Assembly (NCBI GenBank): GCA_947476465.1
Contig: CANJQN010000006.1
Coordinates: 1-64,000 of the forward strand
Source of the DNA: Comamonadaceae bacterium
GTDB taxonomy: Bacteria > Pseudomonadota > Gammaproteobacteria > Burkholderiales > Burkholderiaceae_C
DNA: 64,000 nt
Direction: 5' to 3'
A program made the translations under genes and the position numbers. The notes below the pieces were generated by a model. It did no database searches and was not told the DNA's origin. It saw only the letters and a program-made list of their open reading frames with translations. Shown here one piece after another: positions 1 through 8,936 of this stretch. Each line of letters begins with the position of its first letter. Position 1 is the stretch's first letter.

Positions 1-81
1 CACCACCTCCAGCGCCGCGCTCTCCGGCGGCAGCAACCGCGCCACCGCCTTGTTCTTGAATGATTGTCCGTATCGAGCCAC
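1..81 (-). pseudogene. IS3-family transposase OrfA, 5' end only (runs off window)
   Basis: Read leftward from a GTG at 79-81, the frame gives VARYGQSFKNKAVARLLPPE and continues off the edge. This matches the N-terminus of IS3/IS911-type OrfA helix-turn-helix proteins as I remember them. Only 27 codons are visible, so an intact element beyond the edge cannot be excluded. The IS end should lie between 82 and about 140, because LysR-like coding sequence resumes on the other side, but I could not fix the terminal inverted repeat. Confidence 0.55.
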
Positions 82-141
82 TGTCGTCCTTCATCGCCGC
101 CCCCGGGTTCTTGGTTCTATGGAGGCGACAACTATTCTGAC

Positions 142-237
142 GCGGGGGGGCTGGCCGTGCATCGCGAGATCCGCACCAGCCAGCGAATTCGTGCGGTGTT
201 TGATTTTCTTGCCGATGCGCTGCCCCGGGTGTTATGA
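142..237 (+). pseudogene. LysR-type regulator, C-terminal remnant
   Basis: In frame with the TGA at 235-237 the sequence reads LAVHREIRTSQRIRAVFDFL and ends ADALPRVL. This is the usual last segment of a LysR effector-binding domain. Upstream the frame runs into non-LysR sequence and a stop at 61-63, so the first roughly 270 residues are missing. Insertion of the adjacent IS3-type element probably cut the gene. The start of the remnant is approximate. Confidence 0.55.
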
Positions 238-269
238 GATGCTGTTCACCCACAAAGAAAGGTCGCCTC

Positions 270-710
270 ATGCCCGTCACCGGATTTGACCATGTCGCCA
301 TTCCAACGGCCAAGCCCGAAGACATGCTGCGGTTTTACCGGGCGCTCGGCTTTCAGGCGCCAACGCCAGAGGAATGGCGTGCCTCGGGAACCCGACACTT
401 TTCCATCCAGTTTGGCGAAAACAAGATCAACGTCCACTCACCACAACTCTGGCAGGACCCTGCGTTTACCTTGCGCGGCCCGGCCGCCAGCCCGGGCTGC
501 GGGGACTTCTGCTTTGTCTGGGCCGGCACGGTGGAGGAACTCGAGCAAACGCTTCACACCGTGGGCGCGGCGGTGGAGATCGGCCCGGTCGAAAGGGTTG
601 GCGCACGCGACGGCGGACGAGCCCGCGGAACCAGCACCTACACCCGCGATCCGGACAACAACCTTCTGGAGTTCATTGTGTACGACGCGGCGCCAGCATC
701 ACGCCGCTAG
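270..710 (+). CDS. VOC-superfamily (glyoxalase/dioxygenase-fold) protein
   Basis: A 146-residue protein opening MPVTGFDHVAIPTAKPED and ending with the NNLLEFIVYD strand. Both are hallmarks of the paired beta-alpha-beta-beta-beta VOC fold, with candidate metal ligands His8 and the Glu near the end. I chose the ATG at 270 over an upstream in-frame ATG at 234 because an AAAGG-type ribosome site precedes it and the fold begins directly after it. The substrate cannot be told from sequence. It stands alone, converging on the SulP remnant, which ends inside its last codons. Confidence 0.75.
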   Translation: MPVTGFDHVAIPTAKPEDMLRFYRALGFQAPTPEEWRASGTRHFSIQFGENKINVHSPQLWQDPAFTLRGPAASPGCGDFCFVWAGTVEELEQTLHTVGAAVEIGPVERVGARDGGRARGTSTYTRDPDNNLLEFIVYDAAPASRR

Positions 711-1690
711 TTCAGCCTCGCGCGGCTGCCGCGCCATCGGCCACAGTGACTCCACCGCCCCTTGCAGGTTTTCAAAGCACGGCCGCCCCGTCATCAGAGG
801 CTCCGCGCCAGCCAGGTGACCCAGCGGGCCTTTCCCGGGGCGAATACCTGAGAACCGCGTCTGCACGCCGTTTGCAGCAAGCTCTTGCAGTTCGCGGCGC
901 AAGGTGTGGACGGCGGTGAGGTCAACGTGCGTGGCGCTGGAGAAGTCCAACACGAGGTGGCGGGTGTTGACTGGCAGTTGCGCCAGCCGCTTGGCAAGGT
1001 TCGGCACATTGCCGAAGAAAAGCAGCCCGTCGATGCGCAGGATTTCAATCCCGCGTTCGCGCAAGCCCGCATCGTGCATGGCAGTGTCCTGCAATTGCAT
1101 CGAATCAAAGCCGCCGGTGCGCTGAAGGTACACAGCGCGCAAGGCCAGGTGTGCCAGTTCCAACAAGATGCCCGCCGCGATGCCGGCAACCACGCGTTCG
1201 GCCAAGAGCAGGCTGGCAACAGTCGCGATGACCAGCAGGTTCATGGCGGTGTCCACCCGCCGGCGCACGGCATAAAGGCTTCGCAGCAATTGCCAGATGC
1301 GCGGGTCGATCATGCGTGCACCGCTGACGATCAGCACGCCCGCGAAGGCCGCGAGCGGCAGCAGGCCCAACAGAGCCGAGGCCGCGATCGCCGCTGCCAC
1401 CACCATGAGGCCGCTGACCGCCGGCAGCCGCGGCCCAGGGCCATGCCGTGCGGCCATCAGTGACAGCGCCGAGTTGGTGGTCACCGGCAGCGCGCCCAGG
1501 CACCCGCAGGCGATGTTGGCGACGCCCTGCGCCTGCAGGATCTGGTAGGTCGTCTTGCGGTTGCCGCCAGGGCCGGTTATCGCGGCCGACATGAACGAGG
1601 TGTTCATGGCCGCCTGAAACGCCAGCAGGAATGCGAAGGGCAGCACGTCCAACAGCGCCTCGCCCAGCCAGTCGCCGGACCCCAGGTAAG
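699..1690 (-). pseudogene. SulP-family anion transporter with STAS domain, N-terminally truncated
   Basis: The reading frame carries the second half of a SulP permease. It has the segment around SAAITGPGGNRKTTYQILQA, hydrophobic spans such as LMVVAAAIAASALLGLLPLA and LLVIATVASLLLAERVVAGI, then a STAS domain (RIDGLLFFGNV through LVLDFSSATHVDLTAV). SulP proteins usually have about 500-560 residues; only about 330 codons remain and no start with a ribosome site is visible. Homologous sequence can be followed back to about LGSGDWLGEALL near 1685. Upstream sequence looks unrelated. Probably non-functional. Confidence 0.7.
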
Positions 1691-1918
1691 GGCATGATCG
1701 AACGGCCCCTCATTGGCACCGCGCATAAAGCCGCACGACATTGTTAAGGTACTGGGGTAAATAGAAGTATGGCTCTGGAAATCATGCCTCTCAAGTAGTA
1801 GCAACATCGTGATAAAACCCATTGGTGCTCACACGCGCACGAACCGCGTTTTTCACCAGCACACGCGCATCGGTTTGCGCGCCCCGCTGGCTTTGGCACA
1901 TCTTTAAAGGGCTCACAA
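1691..1918. other. Gap between SulP remnant and GMC oxidoreductase
   Basis: No convincing gene on either strand. It must hold the promoter of the rightward GMC gene, whose ribosome site AAAGGG lies at about 1906-1911. The left part is probably the breakpoint where the transporter's front end was lost. Confidence 0.4.
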
Positions 1919-3571
1919 GTGACGCAAATTGAGAAGAACGCGGATACTTTTGACTATGTGATCGTCGGAGGCGGCACCGCAGGTTCATTGCTCGCAGCCC
2001 GGCTTTCGGAAGAGCCTTCTATCAGCGTCTGCGTCCTCGAGGCCGGGCCAGCAGACCTGCACCCCTGGATCCACGTTCCGGCTGGATTCATAAAAATCCT
2101 TGCCAACCCCGCGTATACGTGGCGCTTCGACAGTGAACCATCGCCGGGCACTGCCGGACGCCGCATACCCGCCACCCAAGGCAAGGCGCTTGGGGGATCA
2201 AGCTCGATCAACGGGATGATCTACAACCGCTGCCAGCATTCAGACTATGACCAGTGGGCGCTGCGCGGCAATCACGGATGGAGCCACCAAGACGTATTGC
2301 CCTATTTCAAGCGCTCAGAGCGCCGCGCTGGCGGCGACGATTTTTTTCGCGGCCGCACGGGGGAACTGCAAGTCACCGACAGCGACTGGCGCCACCCTAT
2401 CTGCGATGCCTTCATCGACGGCGCAGCAAGGCTGGGTATCCCGAGAAACCCGGACTACAACGGCCAGTTCCAGGAGGGCGTTGGCTACATGCAGCGCTAC
2501 ATCTATCGGGGCCGTCGTCAGAGCGCGTCTCAGGCATTTCTTCGCCCCGCCAAACGCCGTGCAAATCTTCATATCCGCACCCATTGCCTGGTCAAGCGCG
2601 TGCTCACCGAGCAGCGAAGGGCAACAGGTGTCGAGTTCAGCAGGATGGGCGACGAGCCGTCGACGGTGTTGGCACGCCGTGAAGTTATCTTGTGTGCCGG
2701 AACGATCAATACAGCGCGGCTGCTTCAGCTGTCGGGCATCGGGCCGGCGAAGTATCTTCAAAGCGTTGGCGTGCCAGTGGTCCACGACCTGCCCGGCGTA
2801 GGTGAAAACCTGCAGGATCACTTCTGCGTGCGAATCGTGGCGCGGGTGAAAAACGCCGTCACCATCAATGAGAAGTCGCGTGGAATTCGGCTCGCATCCG
2901 AAATTGTGAAATGGGCGGTCGGACGCCCGAGCATTCTTGCGCTCAGCCCCTCTGTCGTGCATTTTTTTGGTAAGTCGGATCCAACGCTCAGTGCGCCTGA
3001 TTTCCAGGGCGTATTCACCCCGGCCAGCTATAAAAATGGAGTCGTTGCCGACCTGGACACCTTTCCCGGGATGACGCTTGGAATTTATCCGCAGCGTCCG
3101 GCCAGCACCGGCTTCGTGCGCATCGGCTCGCCAAACGCCGCCGAAGCGCCCATCATCCAGCCCAATTACCTTGGCTGCCAGGCGGACCGCGAGGTCATCG
3201 TCAATGCCTTGCGTGCAGGTCGCCGCGTGTTGGCCTCCGACGCACTCAAAGACTTCCTGGTGGCTGAAACCCAACCTGGGCCCGCAGCGCAAAGCGACGA
3301 GGCTCTCCTGGATTTTGCCAGGCACTTCGGGAGCACCGTCTACCACTTTGTCGGGACCGCGCGCATGGGCCCGGCATCAGACCCTCTGGCGGTTGTCGAC
3401 GATCAACTTCGGGTGCACGCCATGGCCGGCCTGCGCGTTGTGGACGCGTCGATCATGCCGTCGATCCCGTCGGGCAACACCTGCGTTCCGGTGATGATGA
3501 TTGCGGAAAAAGCAGCAGACATGATTCTCGGCCGCCCGCCACTGGCTTCTCAGCCATCGCAGCAGGACTAA
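1919..3571 (+). CDS. GMC-family FAD-dependent oxidoreductase (choline dehydrogenase-like)
   Basis: A full-length 550-residue GMC enzyme. The dinucleotide motif VIVGGGTAGSLLAARL is near residue 15. GMC signature 1 (GKALGGSSSINGMIYNR) is near residue 90 and signature 2 (CAGTINTARLLQLSGIG) near residue 260. The catalytic His sits in YHFVGTARMG near residue 475 and the Asn partner in SGNTCVPVMMIAEKAADM near residue 520. It should oxidise an alcohol to an aldehyde using FAD; the substrate is unknown. The start is GTG with AAAGGG upstream. A PatD-like aldehyde dehydrogenase would be a natural next step, but the copy just downstream is only a fragment. Confidence 0.88.
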   Translation: MTQIEKNADTFDYVIVGGGTAGSLLAARLSEEPSISVCVLEAGPADLHPWIHVPAGFIKILANPAYTWRFDSEPSPGTAGRRIPATQGKALGGSSSINGMIYNRCQHSDYDQWALRGNHGWSHQDVLPYFKRSERRAGGDDFFRGRTGELQVTDSDWRHPICDAFIDGAARLGIPRNPDYNGQFQEGVGYMQRYIYRGRRQSASQAFLRPAKRRANLHIRTHCLVKRVLTEQRRATGVEFSRMGDEPSTVLARREVILCAGTINTARLLQLSGIGPAKYLQSVGVPVVHDLPGVGENLQDHFCVRIVARVKNAVTINEKSRGIRLASEIVKWAVGRPSILALSPSVVHFFGKSDPTLSAPDFQGVFTPASYKNGVVADLDTFPGMTLGIYPQRPASTGFVRIGSPNAAEAPIIQPNYLGCQADREVIVNALRAGRRVLASDALKDFLVAETQPGPAAQSDEALLDFARHFGSTVYHFVGTARMGPASDPLAVVDDQLRVHAMAGLRVVDASIMPSIPSGNTCVPVMMIAEKAADMILGRPPLASQPSQQD

Positions 3572-3821
3572 GGGCTCGGCGTCTTGGCCACGGCAGCCTG
3601 ACTACTTGACGTGGCGATCATCATCGCGCTGGGCACGGTGATCGACTCTTCATCCGTCATGCGCCGATGTATTGAACGGACGCGGGGTCGACGGAAAAGT
3701 CACTCAATGGATTGGGCTGCATGGGTTGGACCCGCATTGTGTGTGGCGCACTGCCTTAAGCCGTTGTCTGGCCGAAGAGGCAATTGATGGCGAGATCGTA
3801 ATCCAGCGTTCAAGGCATTCA
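3572..3821. other. Gap with a possible TRAP-permease scrap (3611-3661)
   Basis: Between the GMC gene and the aldehyde dehydrogenase homology there is no intact gene. On the plus strand, 3611-3661 reads [17 protein letters not shown], which resembles the conserved membrane segment of DctM-type TRAP permeases (LGTxxDSxSIM). It is only 17 codons and could be chance. If real, it is what is left of a deleted transporter. The rest looks like scrambled non-coding sequence. Confidence 0.3.
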
Positions 3822-4499
3822 GGGGCGCCCGTGATCGTGTTCGACGACGCAGACCTTGCCGCCGTGGTGGAAAGCGTGCGCAACTTCGGCTACTACAACG
3901 CGGGGCAGGACTGCACCGCCGCCTGCCGCGTCTACGCCGGGCCCAAGATCTATGAAAAGCTGGTGGCCGACCTCACCACCGCCGTCGCATCGATCAAAGT
4001 CGGGCTGCAAGACGAAGAAGGCGTGGAAATCGGGCCACTCATCTCAGACCGGCAGCGCAACCGCGTGGCCAGCTTTGTGGAACGGGCCCAGATGGCCGGC
4101 CACATGGAGATCACCACCGGCGGCAGGGTACGCGCGGGCAACGGCTTTTTCTACGAGCCGACCGTGATCGCCGGTGCGCGGCAAGACGACGAGATCGTGC
4201 AGCGTGAAGTGTTCGGGCCGGTGGTGTCGGTCACGCGATTCTCGGACGAGGAGCAGGCGCTGGGCTGGGCCAACGAGTCCGACTACGGCCTGGCCTCCAG
4301 CGTGTGGACGACCGATGTCGGCAAGGCGATGCGGATGGCGCGTCAGCTGCAATACGGCTGCACCTGGATCAACACCCACTTCATGCTGGTCAACGAGATG
4401 CCACACGGTGGCATGAAGTCCTCAGGCTACGGCAAGGACATGTCGACCTACGCCCTGGAGGACTACAGCGTGGCGCGGCATGTGATGGTCAAGCATTGA
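3822..4499 (+). pseudogene. Aldehyde dehydrogenase, C-terminal half (PatD/gamma-aminobutyraldehyde type)
   Basis: From [17 protein letters not shown] onward the frame matches the second half of a PatD-like aldehyde dehydrogenase. It has the catalytic Cys in [16 protein letters not shown], the EVFGPVVSV motif, and the close [20 protein letters not shown] through [10 protein letters not shown]. The front half, including the NAD-binding Rossmann fold and the catalytic Glu, is missing. The frame is open back to 3672 but those 50 codons show no dehydrogenase similarity. About 225 of roughly 475 residues remain, so the product should be inactive even though the nucleophile survives. Confidence 0.8.
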
Positions 4500-4573
4500 C
4501 GCCCACCCATGCGACTCGTTTTGCGCCCGCAGGGACTCTCAGCCGGCGACGAACGCGGTGACCGGATGCGTTT

Positions 4574-4648
4574 TTATCGCAGCCCGAAGTAGCCGGCAAT
4601 GAAAAACACGATAGCCACCAGTCCGACCAGCCAGATGATTGAATTCAT
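4574..4648 (-). CDS. 24-residue single-span membrane peptide
   Basis: A short leftward frame, MNSIIWLVGLVAIVFFIAGY followed by FGLR and a TAA stop. AAGGAG lies 6-7 nt before the ATG, a strong and well-placed ribosome site. The peptide is almost entirely one hydrophobic helix. Similar tiny peptides (IIWLVGxVxIVxxxxGxxGLR) are, from memory, common in proteobacteria and mostly annotated as hypothetical. The function is unknown; a membrane-inserted regulatory or stress peptide is possible. It sits alone between the dehydrogenase remnant and the glycerol genes. Confidence 0.6.
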   Translation of the reverse strand: MNSIIWLVGLVAIVFFIAGYFGLR

Positions 4649-4863
4649 GTCTATCTCCTTGATGAAGCAGCCGTGATTAACCGCGCATCAGCTTGAGTTC
4701 ACCGATCAGCACAGCACGTAGGACTGCGGCGCTCGAAACCGTGGGGTTAATGCGCGCGGGCAACCTGTGTGGAGGGGCGGGCAGGTCGGTGAGGGGAACG
4801 GTTGTGCAGCGCTAAAGCGCGGTGATCAGACAGCGCGCGGACGCGGCTGAAGCGGCAGCGTCG
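4649..4863. other. Intergenic stretch, probable promoter of the 24-residue peptide
   Basis: No open frame with a recognisable product. It should carry the promoter for the leftward small peptide gene. I saw no clear operator or terminator. Confidence 0.3.
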
Positions 4864-4975
4864 TCAACCCCGGTTGATCAACACGATCGCCGTGTTTCGC
4901 CGGGCAATGCGCCAGCGCCCGTCGGCGTCGAGCCGGTAGCGGTCGCTGTATTGAACGGACAGCGAGGGCCTGACG
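4864..4975 (-). pseudogene. NTF2/SnoaL-like protein, C-terminal remnant
   Basis: Leftward, ending at the TGA at 4864-4866, the frame reads SLSVQYSDRYRLDADGRWRI, then ARRNTAIVLINRG. This resembles the last two strands of SnoaL/NTF2-fold proteins (xYxDRYxxxDGRWRIxxR). Only about 36 codons are recognisable, and glpK begins just to the right. It is a decayed fragment of a gene otherwise lost. Confidence 0.45.
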
Positions 4976-4987
4976 GCACTCCCGCCC

Positions 4988-6475
4988 TCAGGCCGCCGTG
5001 GCCTGGCGCACCGCGTGGTCCCAGGTGGCCATCAGCTCTTTGGCGCGCGCGCGTGGCATGGTGGGAAAGAAGCGCCGATCCACCTGCCAGTGCGCGGCCA
5101 GTTCGTCCAGGTTGCGCCATACGCCGGCAGACAACCCGGCCAGGTAGGCCGCGCCCAGCGCCGTGGTTTCAATCACCTTGGGCCGCACCACCGGGATGCC
5201 GAGCAAGTCGGCCTGGAACTGCATCAGCAGGTCATTGACGCAGGCGCCGCCGTCCACGCGCAGCTCGGTCACCTGGCCGACGGTGGCGGCGTCGCTCGCC
5301 ATGGCCTGCAGCAGTGCGGCGCTCTGGAAGGCAATGCTTTCCAGCGCCGCGCGCGCGATGTGCGCCACGGTGCTGCCACGGGTCAGGCCCACGATGGTGC
5401 CGCGCGCCTGGGCGTTCCAGTAGGGGGCGCCCAAGCCGGTGAAGGCGGGCACGAAGATCACGCCTGCGGCGTCCGGCACGCTTTCGGCCAGGCCCTGCAC
5501 CTGGCCACTGCCTTCAATGGCACGCAGGCCGTCACGCAGCCACTGCACCACCGCGCCGCCGATGAATACGCTGCCCTCGAGCGCAAATTCCGGCGTCGTC
5601 GTGGCCTGCGCCGCGCTGGTGGTGATGAGCCCGTTGGCGCTGGTCTGGAACTGCGCGCCGATGTGCATGAGCATGAAACAGCCCGTGCCATAGGTGTTCT
5701 TGGCCAGCCCGGGCTTGAAGCAGGCCTGGCCAAAGAGCGCGCTCTGCTGGTCGCCTGCCACGCCCCCGATCGGCAGGCTCGCGCCCAGCAAGCCGGCACG
5801 GGTGTGGCCGTAGATGTGGCTCGACGGATGCACCACCGGCAGCAGCTCACGCGGGATGTCGAGCAGCCTGAGCAACTCATCGTCCCACTCGTTGCGGCGG
5901 ATGTTGAACAGCATCGTGCGCGAGGCGTTGCTCACATCGGTGGCGTGGGTCTGCCCGCCTGTCAGTTGCCACATCAGCCAGCTGTCAACGGTACCGAACG
6001 CGACCTCGCCGCGCGCCGCCGCGGCCCGGGCGCCGGGCACGTGATCGAGGATCCACTGCAGCTTGGTGCCAGAGAAGTACGCATCGACGATGAGGCCGGT
6101 CTTGTCGCGGATGGCTGCCTCGTGGCCGCCCGCGCGCAGCGCGGCGCAGGCCGGCTCGGCACGACGGTCTTGCCAGACGATGGCGTTGTAAAGCGGCTCG
6201 CCGGTGCGACGGTTCCAGACCACGGTGGTTTCGCGCTGGTTGGTGATGCCGATCGCCTCGATGTCGCCCGCCTGCAGGCCGGCCGCGGCCAGGGCTTCCT
6301 TGGCGGTGGCCAGCTGGGTGGTCCAGAGCTCGTGCGGGTCGTGCTCGACCCAGCCCGGCTGGGGATAGATCTGGCGGAACTCTCGCTGCGCCTTGGCAAC
6401 GATGTGTCCTTCGGCGTCGAAGACGATGCTGCGCGAACTGGAAGTGCCCTGGTCGAGGGCGAGCAGGTACCTCAC
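4988..6475 (-). CDS. glpK: Glycerol kinase
   Basis: A 495-residue FGGY kinase that phosphorylates glycerol to sn-glycerol 3-phosphate in the cytoplasm. Motifs include [14 protein letters not shown] at the start, the substrate-site segment [48 protein letters not shown] and [15 protein letters not shown]. An upstream in-frame start at 6499 exists. I prefer GTG at 6475-6473 because it overlaps the glpR stop as GTGA and the fold starts two residues later. It is co-transcribed behind glpR. No glycerol facilitator gene is visible here. Confidence 0.93.
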   Translation of the reverse strand: MRYLLALDQGTSSSRSIVFDAEGHIVAKAQREFRQIYPQPGWVEHDPHELWTTQLATAKEALAAAGLQAGDIEAIGITNQRETTVVWNRRTGEPLYNAIVWQDRRAEPACAALRAGGHEAAIRDKTGLIVDAYFSGTKLQWILDHVPGARAAAARGEVAFGTVDSWLMWQLTGGQTHATDVSNASRTMLFNIRRNEWDDELLRLLDIPRELLPVVHPSSHIYGHTRAGLLGASLPIGGVAGDQQSALFGQACFKPGLAKNTYGTGCFMLMHIGAQFQTSANGLITTSAAQATTTPEFALEGSVFIGGAVVQWLRDGLRAIEGSGQVQGLAESVPDAAGVIFVPAFTGLGAPYWNAQARGTIVGLTRGSTVAHIARAALESIAFQSAALLQAMASDAATVGQVTELRVDGGACVNDLLMQFQADLLGIPVVRPKVIETTALGAAYLAGLSAGVWRNLDELAAHWQVDRRFFPTMPRARAKELMATWDHAVRQATAA

Positions 6476-7245
6476 TGGCTTTCTCCCGCGAGAACACACT
6501 GCACACCGGCCTCGGCCAGCAGGTGCGGAAACGGCTCTGGTGGCGCCGCGTCGGTAAAGAGCCGGTCGAGGTTGTCGAGCCGCGCCAGTTCGACCATCGC
6601 CGGACGGTTGAACTTGCTGTGGTCGGCGGCGAGCCAGACCTCACGCGAATGGTCAAGGATGGCGCGCGCCACCGTCACCTCGCGATAGTCGAAGTCGCGT
6701 AGCGTTCCGTCGGCCTCGATACCCGAGATGCCGATCAGCGCGATGTCGACCTTGAACTGGCGGATGAAGTCGACTGTCGCCTCGCCGACGATGCCGCGGT
6801 CGCGCGAACGCACCACGCCGCCGGCGACGATCAGTTCGCAATCGGTGTGGTCGCTCAGGATCGCCGCCACGTTCAAGTTGTTGGTGATCACGCGCAGGCC
6901 GCGGTGCTGCATCAGTTCGCGGGCGACCGCCTCGGTCGTGGTACCGATGTTCAGGATCAACGAGCAGCCGTGCGGCACCGCCTGCGCCACCGCCTTGGCG
7001 ATGCGCTGCTTGGCGGCCTCGTTGAGCCGCTGGCGCTGCCGGTAGGCGATGTTCTCGGTCGTCGAGCCCGGCACCCGCACGCCACCGTGGAAACGCGTCA
7101 GGAGGCCGGCCTCGGCGAGCAGCCGCACGTCACGGCGCACCGTTTGCAAAGTGACACCGAAGTGCTCGGCCAGCGCCTCGACCGAGACGCTGCCGAGTTG
7201 GCGAACCCGCTCGGTCAAGCGGCCTTGACGCGGAAGAAACTGCAT
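6472..7245 (-). CDS. glpR: DeoR-family repressor of glycerol metabolism
   Basis: A 257-residue DeoR regulator. The N-terminal winged helix includes [20 protein letters not shown] near residue 20. The sugar-phosphate-binding domain has the [14 protein letters not shown] loop near residue 100 and the close [14 protein letters not shown]. GlpR proteins bind glycerol 3-phosphate and repress glp genes. Its position between glpK (GTGA overlap) and divergent glpD supports this role. It probably controls both promoters from the 145-nt gap upstream of its start. Confidence 0.88.
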   Translation of the reverse strand: MQFLPRQGRLTERVRQLGSVSVEALAEHFGVTLQTVRRDVRLLAEAGLLTRFHGGVRVPGSTTENIAYRQRQRLNEAAKQRIAKAVAQAVPHGCSLILNIGTTTEAVARELMQHRGLRVITNNLNVAAILSDHTDCELIVAGGVVRSRDRGIVGEATVDFIRQFKVDIALIGISGIEADGTLRDFDYREVTVARAILDHSREVWLAADHSKFNRPAMVELARLDNLDRLFTDAAPPEPFPHLLAEAGVQCVLAGESQ

Positions 7246-7291
7246 TGATTACGAATCTAATCAAACATAACCGAAAGCGTATGAGGGTAAA

Positions 7292-7313
7292 TATTGGGGA
7301 TAACCGAACAATA
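7292..7313. promoter_or_regulatory. Candidate GlpR operator between glpR and glpD
   Basis: The 22-nt stretch TATTGGGGATAACCGAACAATA has partly inverted ends (TATTG/CAATA) and shares GATAACCGAACA-type wording with the enterobacterial GlpR consensus (TATGTTCGATAACGAACATA). It lies in the short divergent glpR-glpD gap, where such a site is expected. The match is imperfect and was judged by eye. Confidence 0.35.
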
Positions 7314-7390
7314 AACGATCACACTCGCCGCCAAACGAGAACAAACACCCTCTGACCAGGCCGGCTGGGACGCTCTCCCCGCATCCACAC

Positions 7391-7915
7391 ATGACGTGCG
7401 CTCAGATGTTCGCCGCTCAGCAGGTCGGCCCCTCCGAACCCGCGGAACAGGCGTGCTATGACGTGCTCACCGTCGGCGGCGGCGTCAACGGCGCCGGCAT
7501 CGCGCGTGATCTTGCCGGGCGCGGCCTGAAGGTGCTGCTGTGCGCGAAGGACGGCCTCGCCTCTCACACATCGGGTTCGTCGACCAAGCTCATTCACGGC
7601 GGGCTGCGCTACCTCGAGTACGACGAGTTCTCACTGGTGCGCAAGTCGCTGGCCGAGCGTGAATTGCTGCTGAAAGCCGCACCGCACATCATGTGGGCGC
7701 TGCGCTTCGTGATGCCGCACGACCCGGGCATGCGCCCGGTGTGGATGGTGCGGATCGGCCTGTTCCTGTAGGACCACCTGGCCAAGCGCGAGGTGCTGCC
7801 CGGTTCGCGCACGGTCGACTTGCGCCAGCACGTGGCCGGCGCACCGCTCAAGCGCGGCTTTACCAAGGGTTTCGTCTATTCGGACGGCTGGGTCGACGAT
7901 GCGCGTCTGGTCGTG
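7391..7915 (+). pseudogene. glpD: Aerobic glycerol-3-phosphate dehydrogenase, broken
   Basis: The frame opens with the GlpD FAD-binding segment YDVLTVGGGVNGAGIARDLA, then STKLIHGGLRYLEYDEFSLV and MRPVWMVRIGLFL. It then meets an amber TAG at 7769-7771 where homologues have Tyr-Asp-His. Reading through, the same frame continues as DHLAKREVLPGSRTVDLR and YSDGWVDDARLVV, after which GlpD similarity stops at about 7915. GlpD proteins have about 500-530 residues; about 175 remain. Two independent lesions make it non-functional. It converges on nfu, so the 3' part was probably deleted. Confidence 0.85.
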
Positions 7916-7983
7916 TTCATTGCGGTGCTTGGCATGGGGTATTCCTGGTCGCTGGGGTTCAGGGATGACAGGCGGCGCGCAAG

Positions 7984-8547
7984 CTAGACCGCCAGCACCG
8001 TGATGTCCGGCTCAATCGTCCGCACCAGGTTCTCGATGGCGCTTAGCGTGCCGGAGATGGAACTCGGGCAACTACCGCAAGCCCCCTGGTAGTGGATGCT
8101 CAGCTCGTTACCCGCCAGTCCCACGATGTGAAGGTCGCCGCCGTCGGCCTTCAGCGCAGGTCGGATGCGGGCATCGAGCAGCTCACGGATGGCCTCCAGG
8201 CGCGCCTGGTCTTGCTGACTCAGGTCGGCGATCGACGCGCGCGCCTCAAACACCGCGGCGGCCGAATGCGCCGCGGCCGCCGGTGCTGCGCGCAGCGGCA
8301 CGGCGATCAGCCGCACCAGTTCCGGCCAGTCGGCTTTGCCGTCCTGCGTCACGGTGAGCCAGCGATCGACGTAGAACACGTTGCTCACGTGCTCGATAGC
8401 GAACAGCGCCGAAGCGAGTGCGTCGCCTGCGGCCTGATCGGCACTCTCGAAGGAATGCGAAATACCCCAGGTCAGCGGCTCGTGGAGCGTGAACTTCACC
8501 GCGTTCGGGTTGGGGGTGTCGTCGATCTCTGCGATCTTCGGCATCAC
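7984..8547 (-). CDS. Nfu-type iron-sulfur carrier protein
   Basis: A 187-residue protein in two parts. The N-terminal Nfu_N domain begins EIDDTPNPNAVKFTLHEPLT. An Ala-rich linker near residues 87-98 leads to a C-terminal NifU domain with ALKADGGDLHIVGL and the cluster-binding CxxC in GACGSCPSS near residue 160. Nfu proteins receive Fe-S clusters from scaffolds and pass them to apo-enzymes. The start has AGGAGG seven nt upstream. It is the last gene of the suf-bolA-grxD run, 55 nt after grxD, and converges on the glpD remnant. Confidence 0.87.
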   Translation of the reverse strand: MMPKIAEIDDTPNPNAVKFTLHEPLTWGISHSFESADQAAGDALASALFAIEHVSNVFYVDRWLTVTQDGKADWPELVRLIAVPLRAAPAAAAHSAAAVFEARASIADLSQQDQARLEAIRELLDARIRPALKADGGDLHIVGLAGNELSIHYQGACGSCPSSISGTLSAIENLVRTIEPDITVLAV

Positions 8548-8602
8548 CGGGCCTCCTGCCGCTGCTGCGGCGTTTCGCTGTCAGCCGCTGGCCGCGCGGT
8601 CA

Positions 8603-8920
8603 TCACGAGAGGGCGGCGTCCAGGAGGGTCTGCAATTCACCCGTTTGGTAGAGCTCGCGCACGATGTCGGCGCCGCCAATGAACTCACCCTTGACGTAGA
8701 GCTGGGGGACGGTCGGCCAGTTGGAATAGGCCTTGATGCCGGCCCGGATGTCCGGATCGGCCAGCACGTCGACGGCCGTCAGGTTCTTCACGCCGCAGGC
8801 CTGGAGCATCTGCACCGTCGAGCCGGAGAACCCGCATTGCGGGAACTGCGGCGTGCCCTTCATGTAGAGCACGACGGCGTTGTCGTTGATCTGCTGGTGG
8901 ATGGTTTCGTGGGTATTCAT
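8603..8920 (-). CDS. grxD: Monothiol glutaredoxin (Grx4/GrxD type)
   Basis: A 105-residue CGFS-type glutaredoxin. The active site is CGFSGSTVQML at Cys29, followed by WPTVPQLYVKGEFIGGADIV, which carries the cis-Pro and the glutathione-binding GGAD motif. These proteins hold a glutathione-ligated 2Fe-2S cluster with BolA partners and deliver clusters. The gene is 16 nt downstream of bolA in the same operon, the natural pairing for a Grx4-BolA complex. Homologues usually have KGTPxxPxCGFS; here it is KGTPQFPQCGFS, so the site is intact. Confidence 0.93.
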   Translation of the reverse strand: MNTHETIHQQINDNAVVLYMKGTPQFPQCGFSGSTVQMLQACGVKNLTAVDVLADPDIRAGIKAYSNWPTVPQLYVKGEFIGGADIVRELYQTGELQTLLDAALS

Positions 8921-8936
8921 GGTTGTCGCTCCGGGG

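Noticed and set aside
5015..6688. 557-codon rightward open frame opposite glpK and glpR
   Set aside because: It is antisense to well-supported genes and has no recognisable domain; high GC content makes long opposite frames common.
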